The notes beneath the pieces were generated by a model, which was given only the letters and a program-made list of their open reading frames with translations, had not been told where the DNA came from and ran no database searches. This document shows positions 24,989 through 41,477 of a DNA stretch of 64,000 bases, piece after piece. Numbering within the stretch: position 1 is the stretch's first letter; each line of letters starts with the position of its first letter. The position numbers and the translations under genes were made by a program. Where the stretch lies: NCBI RefSeq assembly GCF_963678975.1, contig NC_089281.1, positions 6,907,277 to 6,971,276 on the forward strand, read 5' to 3'. This stretch comes from Dysidea avara (Eukaryota > Porifera > Demospongiae > Dictyoceratida > Dysideidae).

Positions 24989-26755
24989 TCACAGCTCAAC
25001 CCACTTGGCTGCTATTTCATCAATCTTGGACAAGCCATTGGAAAAATACTGGTGGTATTTATGACTATTTCCCTTTGAAGGAAATAATCTTTGAAGATTT
25101 CCAAGGTTAAGCTCCTAGATGATAAACTGGTATAACTATTAAGTTAATCAAATATGGGAGTACCTCGTAATGTAATCTCCATAATTCTGCAATGTCTGGT
25201 TCACTCAAACAAACTCCACCAAAGCCACTTAATTCACGACACACAGGAATTTTATAATATTCAATAAATGTAGCCAGCCTGGCAAAGAAGTATACACAAT
25301 TCTTAAGGAATTTTCTAGCTTACTTTTGCTGGAAGCTGTCAGTATTCGCTAGTCTATGTCTCATCACCAAAGGAACCACATCATTCAGTACAGCTTTGTG
25401 AGCCAGATCATTTGCCATTCTGATGTTAGGGTTAGCAGTGTGTAACTCTGGACCATTGTTAGTCTCCATAATATGAGGATTATGGTTGGAATCAATGAGT
25501 ACATCAACTCCCATCATGTCGAAACAAGTACCAGATAATCTGTGGTCATATTCTTCTGAACACTGTGCACTCAACACTAGCTTTATCATTGCATCAGCTA
25601 TTCTGCTCCAGATTTTGTGAATATCAATGTTTTGAGCACCAAGGTGGTTCCATAGCTCTGATAGAAGCATGGAGTTCTGCTGGCTTTGAGTATTAGTTCT
25701 GTCAGCTACCGCAGCATTTGTCAAATGTACTGAGAGTTTCATGTATGAGGACGCATCTTCAGTGTAATTCATGCTTGCAAAAAGCACTAAACCTTCTTTG
25801 TGTAGTAGTATTCTTAATGGAAGCAGGTTGGTTACAACAAGGTAGAGCCTTAAGTGAAACTTTCTTCCAAACACAAGCAATGGATTTGCAATGTACTTCT
25901 GTGCAACAAAGTTTCCGTGCTTAGGAATGCTGCTTGAGTCCGTTGTCACCGAAATTCCAATACCTTGTTTGCCAAGAGATGGCTTTAGAATCCAAGGGTC
26001 TCTGTTAGCAAGCAATTCCTTCTTTAACAAATCAGCATCACTAAGAATTGAAGAGATAGACCACATTATAGAGCGTAGCCTACCTTGGAATTATAATTGT
26101 GTCGGGCATATACCAAAATGCCTCTCGTCCGTGTTTCTCTCTCATACACCTGTAGTGTTCCCATTGAGACACCTTGGTACCTGATATACCCTGGTTCTCA
26201 ACAAGGGGGAAGCAGTGATTATGAACCTGCCAAGACCTTGGGACAGAGACTGCTTGGTTCTGACTAATATAAGTCCACTGCGGAAACATTGTCCACAACA
26301 AATCCTGCATAGTAGAAATATTTTATTGCAAATACAATAGACGGATAGGCTTACCCAATCATCTGAGGTAGTTTCTTGAAAGCCATAAGGTGCTAAAACA
26401 GTTAATCCAGTCTCTCCTCCATATCTGCAAATGTTTTCAAGCATTTAGCACCACCCCCTACAAATCTGAAATGTGTTTACCCAATATGTATAGGTCCACC
26501 ACTTTTAGTATACCATTTGAAACGGACGAGTGGAGGACGATCATTCGCCTTGACTGCTCGTTCAAGCTGTTCCTTCTGAAATGGCGAAGTGATTTCAGCA
26601 ATCGTAGCGTCTCTTGCAAGTGCCTGTTTCTCACAGCTGATAAAATTAGTTATAATATACAAAGATATACTCCATGTTATGAAGAAAGCACCACTGATCG
26701 TTAGCACAACAAATTTAAATTTCATTGCAAAATTCCAAAACCCACAATCGAACAT
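24989..26755 (-). CDS. Tubulin-tyrosine-ligase-like (TTLL) protein, membrane-anchored
   Basis: Six exons (26481-26755, 26355-26424, 26084-26304, 25324-26040, 25164-25278, 24989-25114) join in frame to about 507 codons. After a short N-terminus comes one hydrophobic segment (roughly residues 12-38, VVLTISGAFFITWSISLYII). The TTL domain follows: WILKPSLGKQGIGISV (ATP-grasp), VAQKYIANPLLVFGRKFHLR, then FDMMGVDVLIDSN and HIMETNNGPEL with the metal-binding Glu/Asn. TTLL enzymes add tyrosine, glycine or glutamate chains to tubulin. A membrane anchor is unusual for them; nematode TTLL-15 is the relative I recall with one. The ATG at 26725 (MKFKFVV) is an equally plausible start. It begins 35 bp from the divergent RhoGEF gene. 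Confidence 0.88.
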
Positions 26756-26790
26756 TTTGAGATTAATAGCAGAGGCGAAGAGAACTAGGT
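26756..26790. promoter_or_regulatory. Shared divergent promoter, TTLL / RhoGEF
   Basis: Only 35 bp separate the two start codons on opposite strands, so the 5' untranslated regions must overlap the neighbouring gene or be very short. No TATA box is evident. Confidence 0.5.
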
Positions 26791-33236
<6,446 letters not shown>

Positions 33237-33338
33237 TCCAATGATTGTGTTTTTGTGAATCTAGTTTGGTAATTATAAATATGTTTAAATTTTCTATGAA
33301 GTTGAATTGACAGTGAGTTACAAAACAATATTACACAG

Positions 33339-33344
33339 AATAAA
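33339..33344 (+). terminator. Candidate poly(A) signal of RhoGEF gene
   Basis: AATAAA lies 102 bp after the RhoGEF stop codon, inside the 156-bp space to the convergent kinase gene. Confidence 0.5.
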
Positions 33345-33392
33345 ATATAAAAAGGAATATATAGAACTTTTTATGTGTATGAATTGATTATT

Positions 33393-34363
33393 TTATTGTT
33401 CAACAGTTATTACAGATGGTGCAGTGGGAACTTTGCTTCCATTTTTCTCTTCCTTCTTGAAGTCAACATATCGAACAGAGGTCATATCAGCATATTCCCT
33501 GTGTGGTAACATCAATACTCTCAGGAAACCATTGTGTTTTGTGACTAACCTTACAATCATGTCTGCCATTTCATCTGCTGTACGGAATTGCTCGTAGTTC
33601 ACTCGAATGACTGGGATAATCCGAGCAATGTCCTGTAGGAACTCTTCGTAAGCCCTGTGTAGATCTTGGAGGTACTCAAGTTTTATTCCCAGCTCACAGT
33701 CTCTGCTTCGCATGTGAATCCTCCTTAGGCTCTCCTCTGGGCTAACATCAAGGTGGACTATCAGGTTTGGCTTCTTCCTGTAAAAAAGTGCTTGGTGTAA
33801 CTTTTTACATCAGTCAACCAACTCACATAAAGTTTGACATGTTGCTGAATAATGAGAGATAAGTGTCATACTCTCTTGGCTCCATTTGACCGGTTTCTCT
33901 TAATACACGGGCAAACACGGAGTCTTCATAGATAGTGCGGTCCTGCACACCTCCTTTGCCCTGCCAGATAATCTGCTGATGCTGCTGAAAACGTCTGTTC
34001 AGCAGATACACCTGAAACAACGGTACCTAAACGGTGTTTGACTCTTAGTAGTCCGATTCAAACCTGCAGTGGAAAACTGTATCTGGACGGGTCCCTGTAG
34101 AAGTCTGCTAGATAAGCATTGTCGACTACAGGCTCGTAAAAACATGGTAGATCCATTTTCTCAGCCAGCTTAGTAGCCAAAGTTGATTTCCCAGCACCTG
34201 AAGAATAAACGCACACGTTTGTTTTATAATGATGAAACACTCGTCGGGCAATGGATTTACCAATTAATCCACTGATAGAAATAAAAATATCCTGACTACT
34301 GTTTCGTTGGTCCATTGTTAACAGTTTCTTCCTCGGTGGCTCAGTAACTCTGCCCAACATCAT
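33393..34363 (-). CDS. Deoxynucleoside kinase
   Basis: Four exons (34261-34363, 34064-34197, 33827-34011, 33393-33777) join in frame to 268 codons. It phosphorylates deoxynucleosides for dNTP salvage. The P-loop is GLIGAGKST, split by an intron between GLIG and AGKST. Further landmarks are YEPVVDNAYL, VYLLNRRFQQHQQIIW, the DR-type motif QDRTIYEDSVFA, PNLIVHLDVSPEESLRRI and the LID-like MRSRDCELGIKLEYLQDL. The EPVVDN and QHQQIIW blocks look closer to bacterial/amoebal deoxyadenosine-deoxyguanosine kinases than to vertebrate dCK or TK2. The start is uncertain: the frame stays open to an ATG at 34444, which would add a 27-residue basic extension that could be a mitochondrial signal. It is convergent with the RhoGEF gene and divergent from the next gene. 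Confidence 0.9.
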
Positions 34364-34497
34364 CTCCAACGACACAACGACTACACGATCAATTTGGCGC
34401 GAGAAGTTCGAGATTTGCCGCGTTCTGTGGCCAATCACATACATCTACTAAATTTGGCCACGAGGCGCACGTGACGGATCTAAACCCTACAGTTTAA
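34364..34497. promoter_or_regulatory. Shared divergent promoter, kinase / Lys-Ser-rich gene
   Basis: A 134-bp gap lies between opposite-strand starts. It is locally GC-richer than its surroundings (GGCGCG, GCCGCG, GAGGCGCACGTGACG) and contains a CACGTG E-box. Confidence 0.45.
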
Positions 34498-35304
34498 ATG
34501 GGTAGGTTTTTTACATACTGTTGTTATCCTGGTTCAAACTTTGTTCGTAGAAAAAGAAAAGAAAGCGAAGCATCGGCATGACAGCGGCAGTGATGATGTT
34601 TTTCCAAGTAATGCACACCATACATGTTAATTTTAAATGCTTATCTAAATCATCAGGTCCAGAGAAGAAATCCGGCAAGAAAAGGCACAGGTCACCAAGT
34701 ACTAGTAGCTCATCAAGTGACACTGAAGGTATCCTTTGGTAATTTAGTTTACCTCTGCTAATTTTATTTGCTTGTGTTAGAGGAAATCTCCAAAAAGAAA
34801 AGCAAGAAATATGAGAAATTGGTAAGCTTAAATAAATACACTCCATTAGCCATTTTGTAAGTGCTGTGGGTTTTCATATACTTTGAAGAACATTTTTTCT
34901 TTCCCTCCTGTTTGAGTGGACTTTTTGCTGATTGCTTACCATACACCATCATCTGAGTAAGAAATCAAAAAAGAAAAAGGGTAAAAAGAGTCGCCACAAG
35001 AAAAGGAGACACAGTGATGAGAAGAAAGGACCAGTAAGAATATCAGAAGTATGTAACTATTGTGTTGTTGTAAAACTGTCAAAACCTTCACCAACTTTTA
35101 GTACATGAAAGAACGTAAAGCAGATGCTCCCAGGAGTTCTGTGACTGGGAAAGTCATTAAAATGAAGGTAAAGAAAAGTCGTAGAGACAAAGAGGTAACA
35201 AGTACCATTACAGATATTTTCATTATTTGTGCTATTTTCAGAGGGATAAAAATCGTCAGCAGTATCTACAGTTTCTCAATCAGTCATTAGGAAGTGAACT
35301 ATAA
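34498..35304 (+). CDS. Small Lys/Ser-rich protein, unrecognised
   Basis: Seven small exons (34498-34501, 34551-34607, 34657-34728, 34781-34821, 34962-35033, 35102-35194, 35242-35304) join in frame to 133 codons. The first exon is only ATGG, so this model needs transcript support. The product is strongly basic with Lys-Lys-Arg runs, a Ser tract (SPSTSSSSSDTE) and a more ordinary C-terminus (RDKNRQQYLQFLNQSL). The composition suggests a nuclear RNA-binding or spliceosome-associated protein, but I recognise no family. The stop lies 34 bp from the stop of the convergent SDE2 gene. Confidence 0.6.
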
Positions 35305-35338
35305 TGTAGTGTTGTATATAGCGTACATCATGTAAAAT

Positions 35339-38300
35339 TTATCTTTTCTTTTGTGTTTTGGGTTTAGCAAACATTGATGGGTCCAGTTCACTGAGAGATT
35401 TACCCTTAGTAGCAAACAGTCTTTCTCCCCTCTGGGCTGGCGTACCACCACACTTCAGGCCTAACTGTTGTAGGGTAAACTTCAAGTGGTCTGGAGTAAC
35501 TGCTGATATCAACTCCTCAGCTGTTGTGTATTTTTCCAAGTCAATTGGCTGTTGTGATACAATAGTAATAGGGTATACCTATTAGCAGTGACTGCCTACC
35601 TCAAATGTTATTTCTTCAGGTTTCAATTTTTCTACTGTTTCTTTATCACCATTGCTGTTTCCATTTTCTGTAGAATTGGTACTATTTTGTGATGATGGAG
35701 GGAGTGTAGCATCTGTTTTATCATCTTCACTTGTGACGTATTTTCCTTCAGCAACATCACTGGACTTGTTTTTATCACTTTCAATGTTTTCTGGTGCAAC
35801 ATTTTCTGTCTCCACTGGTGGAGTGATTGAACTACTTTCAACAACACCTTGATCCTTATTAACAACAGTACTATCTTCCCTGGGTTCATCATCTGCACCA
35901 TTCTCACTGGAATCACTGTCTGTCTTCTTTGGTTGTGGTATACTACTGCTAATAATTCTCTTGCTCTTGTCACTGGAGTTTGCAGTTCCATTCTCTTCTG
36001 TTTCTTCATCATCACTCAACTCTTCATCACTTAGGTCATCCATACCAGACCTATTATACACATGTATATATTACAGGTAGTATTAGTGTTTGCATACCAT
36101 AGGTGTAACTTCTTTGCTGCAGAAGGTTCTGAGGCAGCACACTGTCTCTTAATCCCAGAAGTGCCACTACTACTACTACAAGCTGCTAAGCCTGTATATG
36201 ATTTATAAGTGTATGGGAAATTGTACTCATAATTTGCTGTACCTTGTTTTAGGGCATCATTAATATTATCGGTGTTGGCTTGCATTTGGCTCATATACTC
36301 CTGGTCGTTGAAGATATGTTTTGGGCCTGCTCGACGTTGTTCTCTTCGTACCTTCTTGTCCTTTTCTGCTTCTTTTTTCTTTTCTGCCGAATCCTTGATC
36401 CATTGAGCCAATCTGTTAAGAGTGAGATGCAATGTATGTGACATACACAAGAGCTATGATGTCACATACAAGAAATTAGGTATCAAAATAGAAATTTATG
36501 ACTGCTGAACCTGAGCATACCGCATCAAAAGAAAGAATGGCACCAGACATATCATTTGCATCTAAACACACGCCCCAATTATCAATTACTGATCAGTGAA
36601 GGGACCATAATTAATGCAGCTACAAAGCATTACAAACAAACAGTACGAGAAACACCTCTAAAAATAAACTTTTAAAAACTTTCTAGTAACTTCTTGGAAA
36701 TGTTTCAGATCACACTGAAGACATTTTTAGACTTGATTATGCAGATATATCGATAGCATTTGCAAAAAAAAAGTTTGAGTTTGTTACAAAACCTAAAGTT
36801 TCAACCATTGAAACCCAATAACATTCCCACTCAGACAAACATGTAATAGTTGTAACACGGGAATGAGGGCTTTGCCTACGCCCCTCGGGAAGTCAGGCAA
36901 ACTCGAATGCCCCACATTACAGCTAATATGTAACACTTCCCAGGCTAATTGCCTACACAGGATGATCAATCACCCAAACCAATACGAGTGGGAGACATTC
37001 TGCATAGGGTATGCTAAATTTCTCCTAGTATATAGGGATGCTACTTGGCATAGGGGTATGCTATTTTGGTACAAGACTGAAGTACTCTATAGGAGACATT
37101 TTGTGTATGGGGTACACAAAATTGCTCCTATATATACTAGCTATTTAAGGTTACGGTATACCGGATGTCGTTCAAATTTTTATTATACGCATTCTCCACA
37201 AACTACAGTTATGGCACAAAGACCCTACAAGTTACACACTAAACTTAGATTTTACATGAACAAGCAAAGTGTCCTCTACTTGCAGCTATAAATTCAGGTA
37301 CGTGGGGTCTTTTTCAAAATAATGATTTGGCATCAACTAGCGATAAAGGGAACTTGAGTTAAGCCACCATCGCAACACTGTATGCTAATATGAGATACTA
37401 GTTAATAACCGGTAACAAAGAAGGCTAGATAGCTTGTAACAAAACGGTTCTATTAACCATTAAAATTTACAAGGCACCAGCAAAGTTGTGAAACATCGCG
37501 TGTGCTATTCGCTACAGTAACAGAAGCTGTTTCTTTACACCACTGGTTATTACGCCTAATATATTACACAAGCCAGCACAAATACAGAGGTCTTACTCAC
37601 TAGTATACTAAAGAAAACTGATGCAGAAGTGCTCTACTCACTGTTTAGGATACCATACTAAAACCACAAATTATCCTTGCTGCGAAATTTTTGCGCGAAT
37701 GACACGAATCCTCTTAAACAAAGCTCTTTCACTGTTCTACTCACTTGTATAATTGTCTTCGGTAATTCCGGACAGCGGCAAATAAGACCATCAAATTAGC
37801 CAAAAGTAGTGTATCTCATTAATTTAGCAAGTAGCTGTCTAATCTTGTTTCCTTACATTTTACTACTGGATCATTTCAGCTGTAACATTTTTGAGCTTGT
37901 TTCCTTACTTTTTGTAGCATGTATATTATATCAACCCCTACTTCCTTTTGAAATTTTTAAATAGCTAGTTTGTTTACTTTTTTTGTCTAGCTAGCTAGCT
38001 ATATTATACTCTGTTTGTTTCTACATAGTATAAATATCAATTGAAGCAGCTATCTTTTACCTTCATATGCAATAAGCGCCTCTAAACATAGTTAATACAG
38101 CAACTGTTTAAGGCTTCAGCTGCATTTTTAATGGCCTAAATGTTGATGATTTTTACAGCAAAACATCGCTGGAGGGTCCACCATTATAAGAGTGGAACCC
38201 TCGCTTTTAGAAGTCTGGATCTGGATCCGTCCCTTAAAGACATTATTAGCTAACTACCTAACAAAAAAGCTAAACTGGTAATTAAGACTATATAAACGGC

Positions 38301-39841
38301 TACCCAACATTAATAAATGCTAGAGACAACTAACTCCTTGGGTACTACACCCGTTCAACCTCATCTTACACACATGTATTCACACTTCATTAAAATCACG
38401 TGTTTGGGTTGTGGCGCGCCGCGACTATTAAGCACTGCAACTATTAATTATCCTTCGAGAAGAACAAAGAAGCGGATGAATGATGAAAGCAAAACACCAT
38501 GGTGCAGTGGACAGAACGTAATCAGAACAACAGATTCGTGAATCCGCCGTCATTACCTTGACTGTCTGAAATTTCTGGAGCCGTACACCTAGCACTACCG
38601 GGTCTCACAGCAGGCAGGCTGGCAGACAAAATGTAGATGAATTTCAAAATTTTTAAACTCACTGTACATCAAAACATTCAACTTTTAGCTTCGTTTACCC
38701 AAGGTAGAGCATCATTATAACAGTACTGATGCACTCCAGGTGGTTTTTTCGGGTAAAACTTATTGCAAGGCCGTTTTTTTTTTAAGGTGCAAAAATCCAC
38801 GAAACCATATGATTTCTGACCAACCCCTACTATACAGTACTATCGTACTGTATGATATGGGGGGTACAAATCTAATTAATGTAATTTTATCTTTAGCCGA
38901 GTGCAACCACTGGATGTACTATATATGCATGCCTAAAAATTTTGTTTATGGGTCAGCAGCTAGTACGTTCTGGTTACGTTTCAGATACAATGGACAGATA
39001 AATCCTAGAGATATCATGGAGAATTTTGGTTATGCAAGTTTAAAGTTATAAATGAATTGTTTATGGAATGACTATGAAGTTTACTAAAGGCCTAGCTAGG
39101 TAAACTTGCTTGTAGAGTAGTTACTTCGTGCAAAGTGGTAACTTCATGATGGGGATGTGGTCCGTATTCGGAAGCATGTGGAAACAATTGGTGAATGAGC
39201 TATAACACTAGTTCTCACCTTAGCCCAACATTTTTCAACTCGTACGATAGCGAGGAATACAAAACGTTCTCTGTCAGATGTAGCCCAGTCTACATTTCAT
39301 ATGGACTACATACAAAATGTAGCCCGGGTAGCTCCTTTGATCTGAGGTGTGAAAATAACCTACTTTTTTTCTGTAGACACATCTCTCATTCTTCTACCAC
39401 TCAGATCCCGACAAGCCTCAGTGTTCTGACTCTTTTGTGTTGACTTACCCATGGCACGAATCAGTGACCCAAACCCTAAAAACATTTTTTTTAATCGTTT
39501 GCCAAAGTACACTTATAAGTTTCTCACCTCCTTTGCCCCCTAATAATCGTGGTATCGCACTCACACTAGCCATACTGTTATTCTGTGTGTCTACTTCATC
39601 ATTGTCTGCTAACACTCGACCATCTTGTACCAGATAATAACCGTACCCATCTATACCCTGTAAAATTAATGATGTATTAATTAATGTTGAGATTTATTAT
39701 CTATTCTACATTTTAACAACTCACTTTTCTTTGGGCAATATGCTTCTTTAGCAACAGAACTGGTGGATTTAAGATATCGGTCGTTACAAAGAGTACTGAG
39801 TTACACTGGGATATGCCAGAAATTGCGATGTTGGTCAACAT
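35339..39841 (-). CDS. SDE2: SDE2 (silencing-defective 2 homologue)
   Basis: Seven exons: 39725-39841, 39528-39657, 39364-39475, 36243-36412, 36098-36191, 35600-36050, 35339-35548, giving 427 codons (human 451). SDE2 is made as a ubiquitin-fold precursor and cleaved after a di-Gly. Here the ubiquitin-like part (about 1-82) ends in [16 protein letters not shown], the conserved cleavage neighbourhood. After it comes [19 protein letters not shown] and then [21 protein letters not shown] long acidic/Ser-rich region follows, and a SAP-like C-terminus ([24 protein letters not shown]) closes it. The family acts in splicing, telomere silencing and replication-fork protection. The 51-nt intron 36192-36242 is in frame without a stop, so a retained form would simply carry 17 extra residues. 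The 2.95-kb intron 3 is far longer than the rest. Confidence 0.95.
36413..39363 (-). other. Long SDE2 intron without a recognised gene
   Basis: AT-rich, with no ORF that resembles a protein. The stretch 36860-37140 has several repeated phrases (TAGGGGTATGCTA, GGAGACATT, CTCCTATATA) and may be an old transposon. A T-rich and CTAGCTAGCTAG patch lies near 37960-38000. Confidence 0.6.
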
Positions 39842-39975
39842 CCTGCCGTAACAACGAAATTATTAGATACAGGTGTGGTTTATTTAGAATAATCACGTGA
39901 TAAAATAGGCGTAAAGCTTACTCAGTAAAAAGTAAAAATAGTGCGTGTCCTTGGTGCGTGTTCGTTCTTATCAAG
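39842..39975. promoter_or_regulatory. Shared divergent promoter, SDE2 / SNAP-25 copy A
   Basis: There are 134 bp between opposite-strand start codons. It includes AATAATCACGTGATAAAATA (an E-box CACGTG in an AT-rich setting). Confidence 0.45.
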
Positions 39976-40679
39976 ATGAATTATGAAGGAGATCGCCTTG
40001 AACAGCGTATTGATATGGTCACTAATGAGACCTTAGATACTACACGAAGGATCAGACAAGTGGCGGAAGAGACCAACCAGATTGGTGTAGACACGTTAGT
40101 GACTCTGAACGAACAAGGGGAACAACTTGAGAATGTCGAAAACAGACTAGACACTATAGGAGCCGATTTAAAAGGTAAGAAAAGACCAGATTTGTGGTAA
40201 TTGAAATGACGTACTTGTTACTTTGTTGTAGAAACGGATCGCCATCTTCACGAAATAGAGAAGTGTTGTGGTTGTTGTGTGTGTCCATGGAACCGTGTAA
40301 GAAGTGTCCAAAAGAGTCGAGAGTACAAGTCGGCCTATGGCACTGTAGATGAATACCATGACGATCCTGTCAGGCAACAACCTCGTCGTGGCAACAGGTC
40401 AGGAGAAAACTACGTCCAGAGAGTGACTAATGATGAACGAGAAGATGAAATGGAAGAAAACCTTCAGTAAGTCGTGTCTATTTTGTAAGTGTGTATAATT
40501 TGTACTTTGTCTTTTATAGGGTTGTCGGTGGCGTGTTGGGAAACTTGAAGGGAATGGCACAAGATATGGGAGATGAGTTGGACAGACAGAATAAACAGAT
40601 TGAGAGGGTAGATAAGAAGGCAGAAGTACATGACATCCACTTAAAACAGGCTAACCAACGTATCAGACGACAGCTTTGA
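39976..40679 (+). CDS. SNAP25: SNAP-25-like Qbc-SNARE, copy A
   Basis: Three exons (39976-40174, 40232-40466, 40520-40679) give 197 residues. The N-terminal SNARE helix runs from MNYEGDRLEQRIDMVTNETL, with the ionic-layer Gln in NEQGEQLENV. A linker carries the Cys cluster CCGCCVCPW, the site of palmitoylation that tethers SNAP-25 proteins to the plasma membrane. The second SNARE helix has VVGGVLGNLKGMAQDMGDEL and DRQNKQIERVDKKA and ends in NQRIRRQL. It should supply two helices to a four-helix membrane-fusion bundle with a syntaxin and a VAMP. The introns are tiny (57 and 53 bp), in contrast to the two downstream copies. It starts 134 bp from SDE2, head to head. Confidence 0.95.
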
Positions 40680-41477
40680 ACATGTTTTTGTATTGTGTAA
40701 ATTGAAAATGTCAAGTGTAATGAAAGTGTCCTTGTTGCCTGTTTTTTAATTCATTACTTTTAATCAGTTATCCAGGATACCCTTTACTGCTCATCAGTGA
40801 TGTAACAAACATCCTGGGTGTTATATGGTCAGGCCTTGTACCATATTCATATTCTATAATCACATTGATGCATTGTTAATGAGCATGTAGGGTATTGTTC
40901 TAGCCACATGAATGTTGGCTGACAATCAACCTAAAGTGGTGTATGTATGACTGCATGTGTATACATATGTTTTAGTAACACTGCAGCCTTCCTTGAACAT
41001 GTGTTTGTCATGCTGTCATTGCTCTGTTGAGAGAAGTGTGGGGTTTTTTTTGCAACCAAGAGGATGCGGGAAAGTTACCTATTGAAGTCACCATACCTAG
41101 TCAGCATTTCCACTTCATGCATGCATGATTGTGCAATTGTAATAACTACTTAATGATTGATTAGCTAGCTACACTGGACTAGCAACTTGCTATCAAGAGG
41201 TAATAATAGACCATGCCATCTCCTCCTGTATTATACTATTACTAGCTACAGAATTGGAGTCCCAACAAAACTGTGGTTTCCTTAACTCCATCATGGTAAA
41301 GCGGCCCCCCTGTTAGCTAATAGCTAGCAAGTTTTGTAGATGTAGTACAGGACCTATGATTTGATTAATTACCAATTATCACCATTTATTCCCTGAAATC
41401 TGGAATAAATTTATTGAGCGATCGTGTAATAAAGGTGTGTTTAATAATTCGAGATTAAATTTGTTCAGTTGTCAAAG
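40680..41477. other. Spacer between SNAP-25 copies A and B
   Basis: It holds the 3' untranslated region of copy A and the promoter of copy B. No gene or clear repeat is seen. Confidence 0.6.

Noticed and set aside
34729-34780. Second possible U12 intron (donor GTATCCTTTG in the Lys/Ser-rich gene)
   Set aside because: The acceptor side looks ordinary (CTAAT branch, T-rich tract, TTAG) and no CCTTAAC-type branch is present; U2 splicing explains it.
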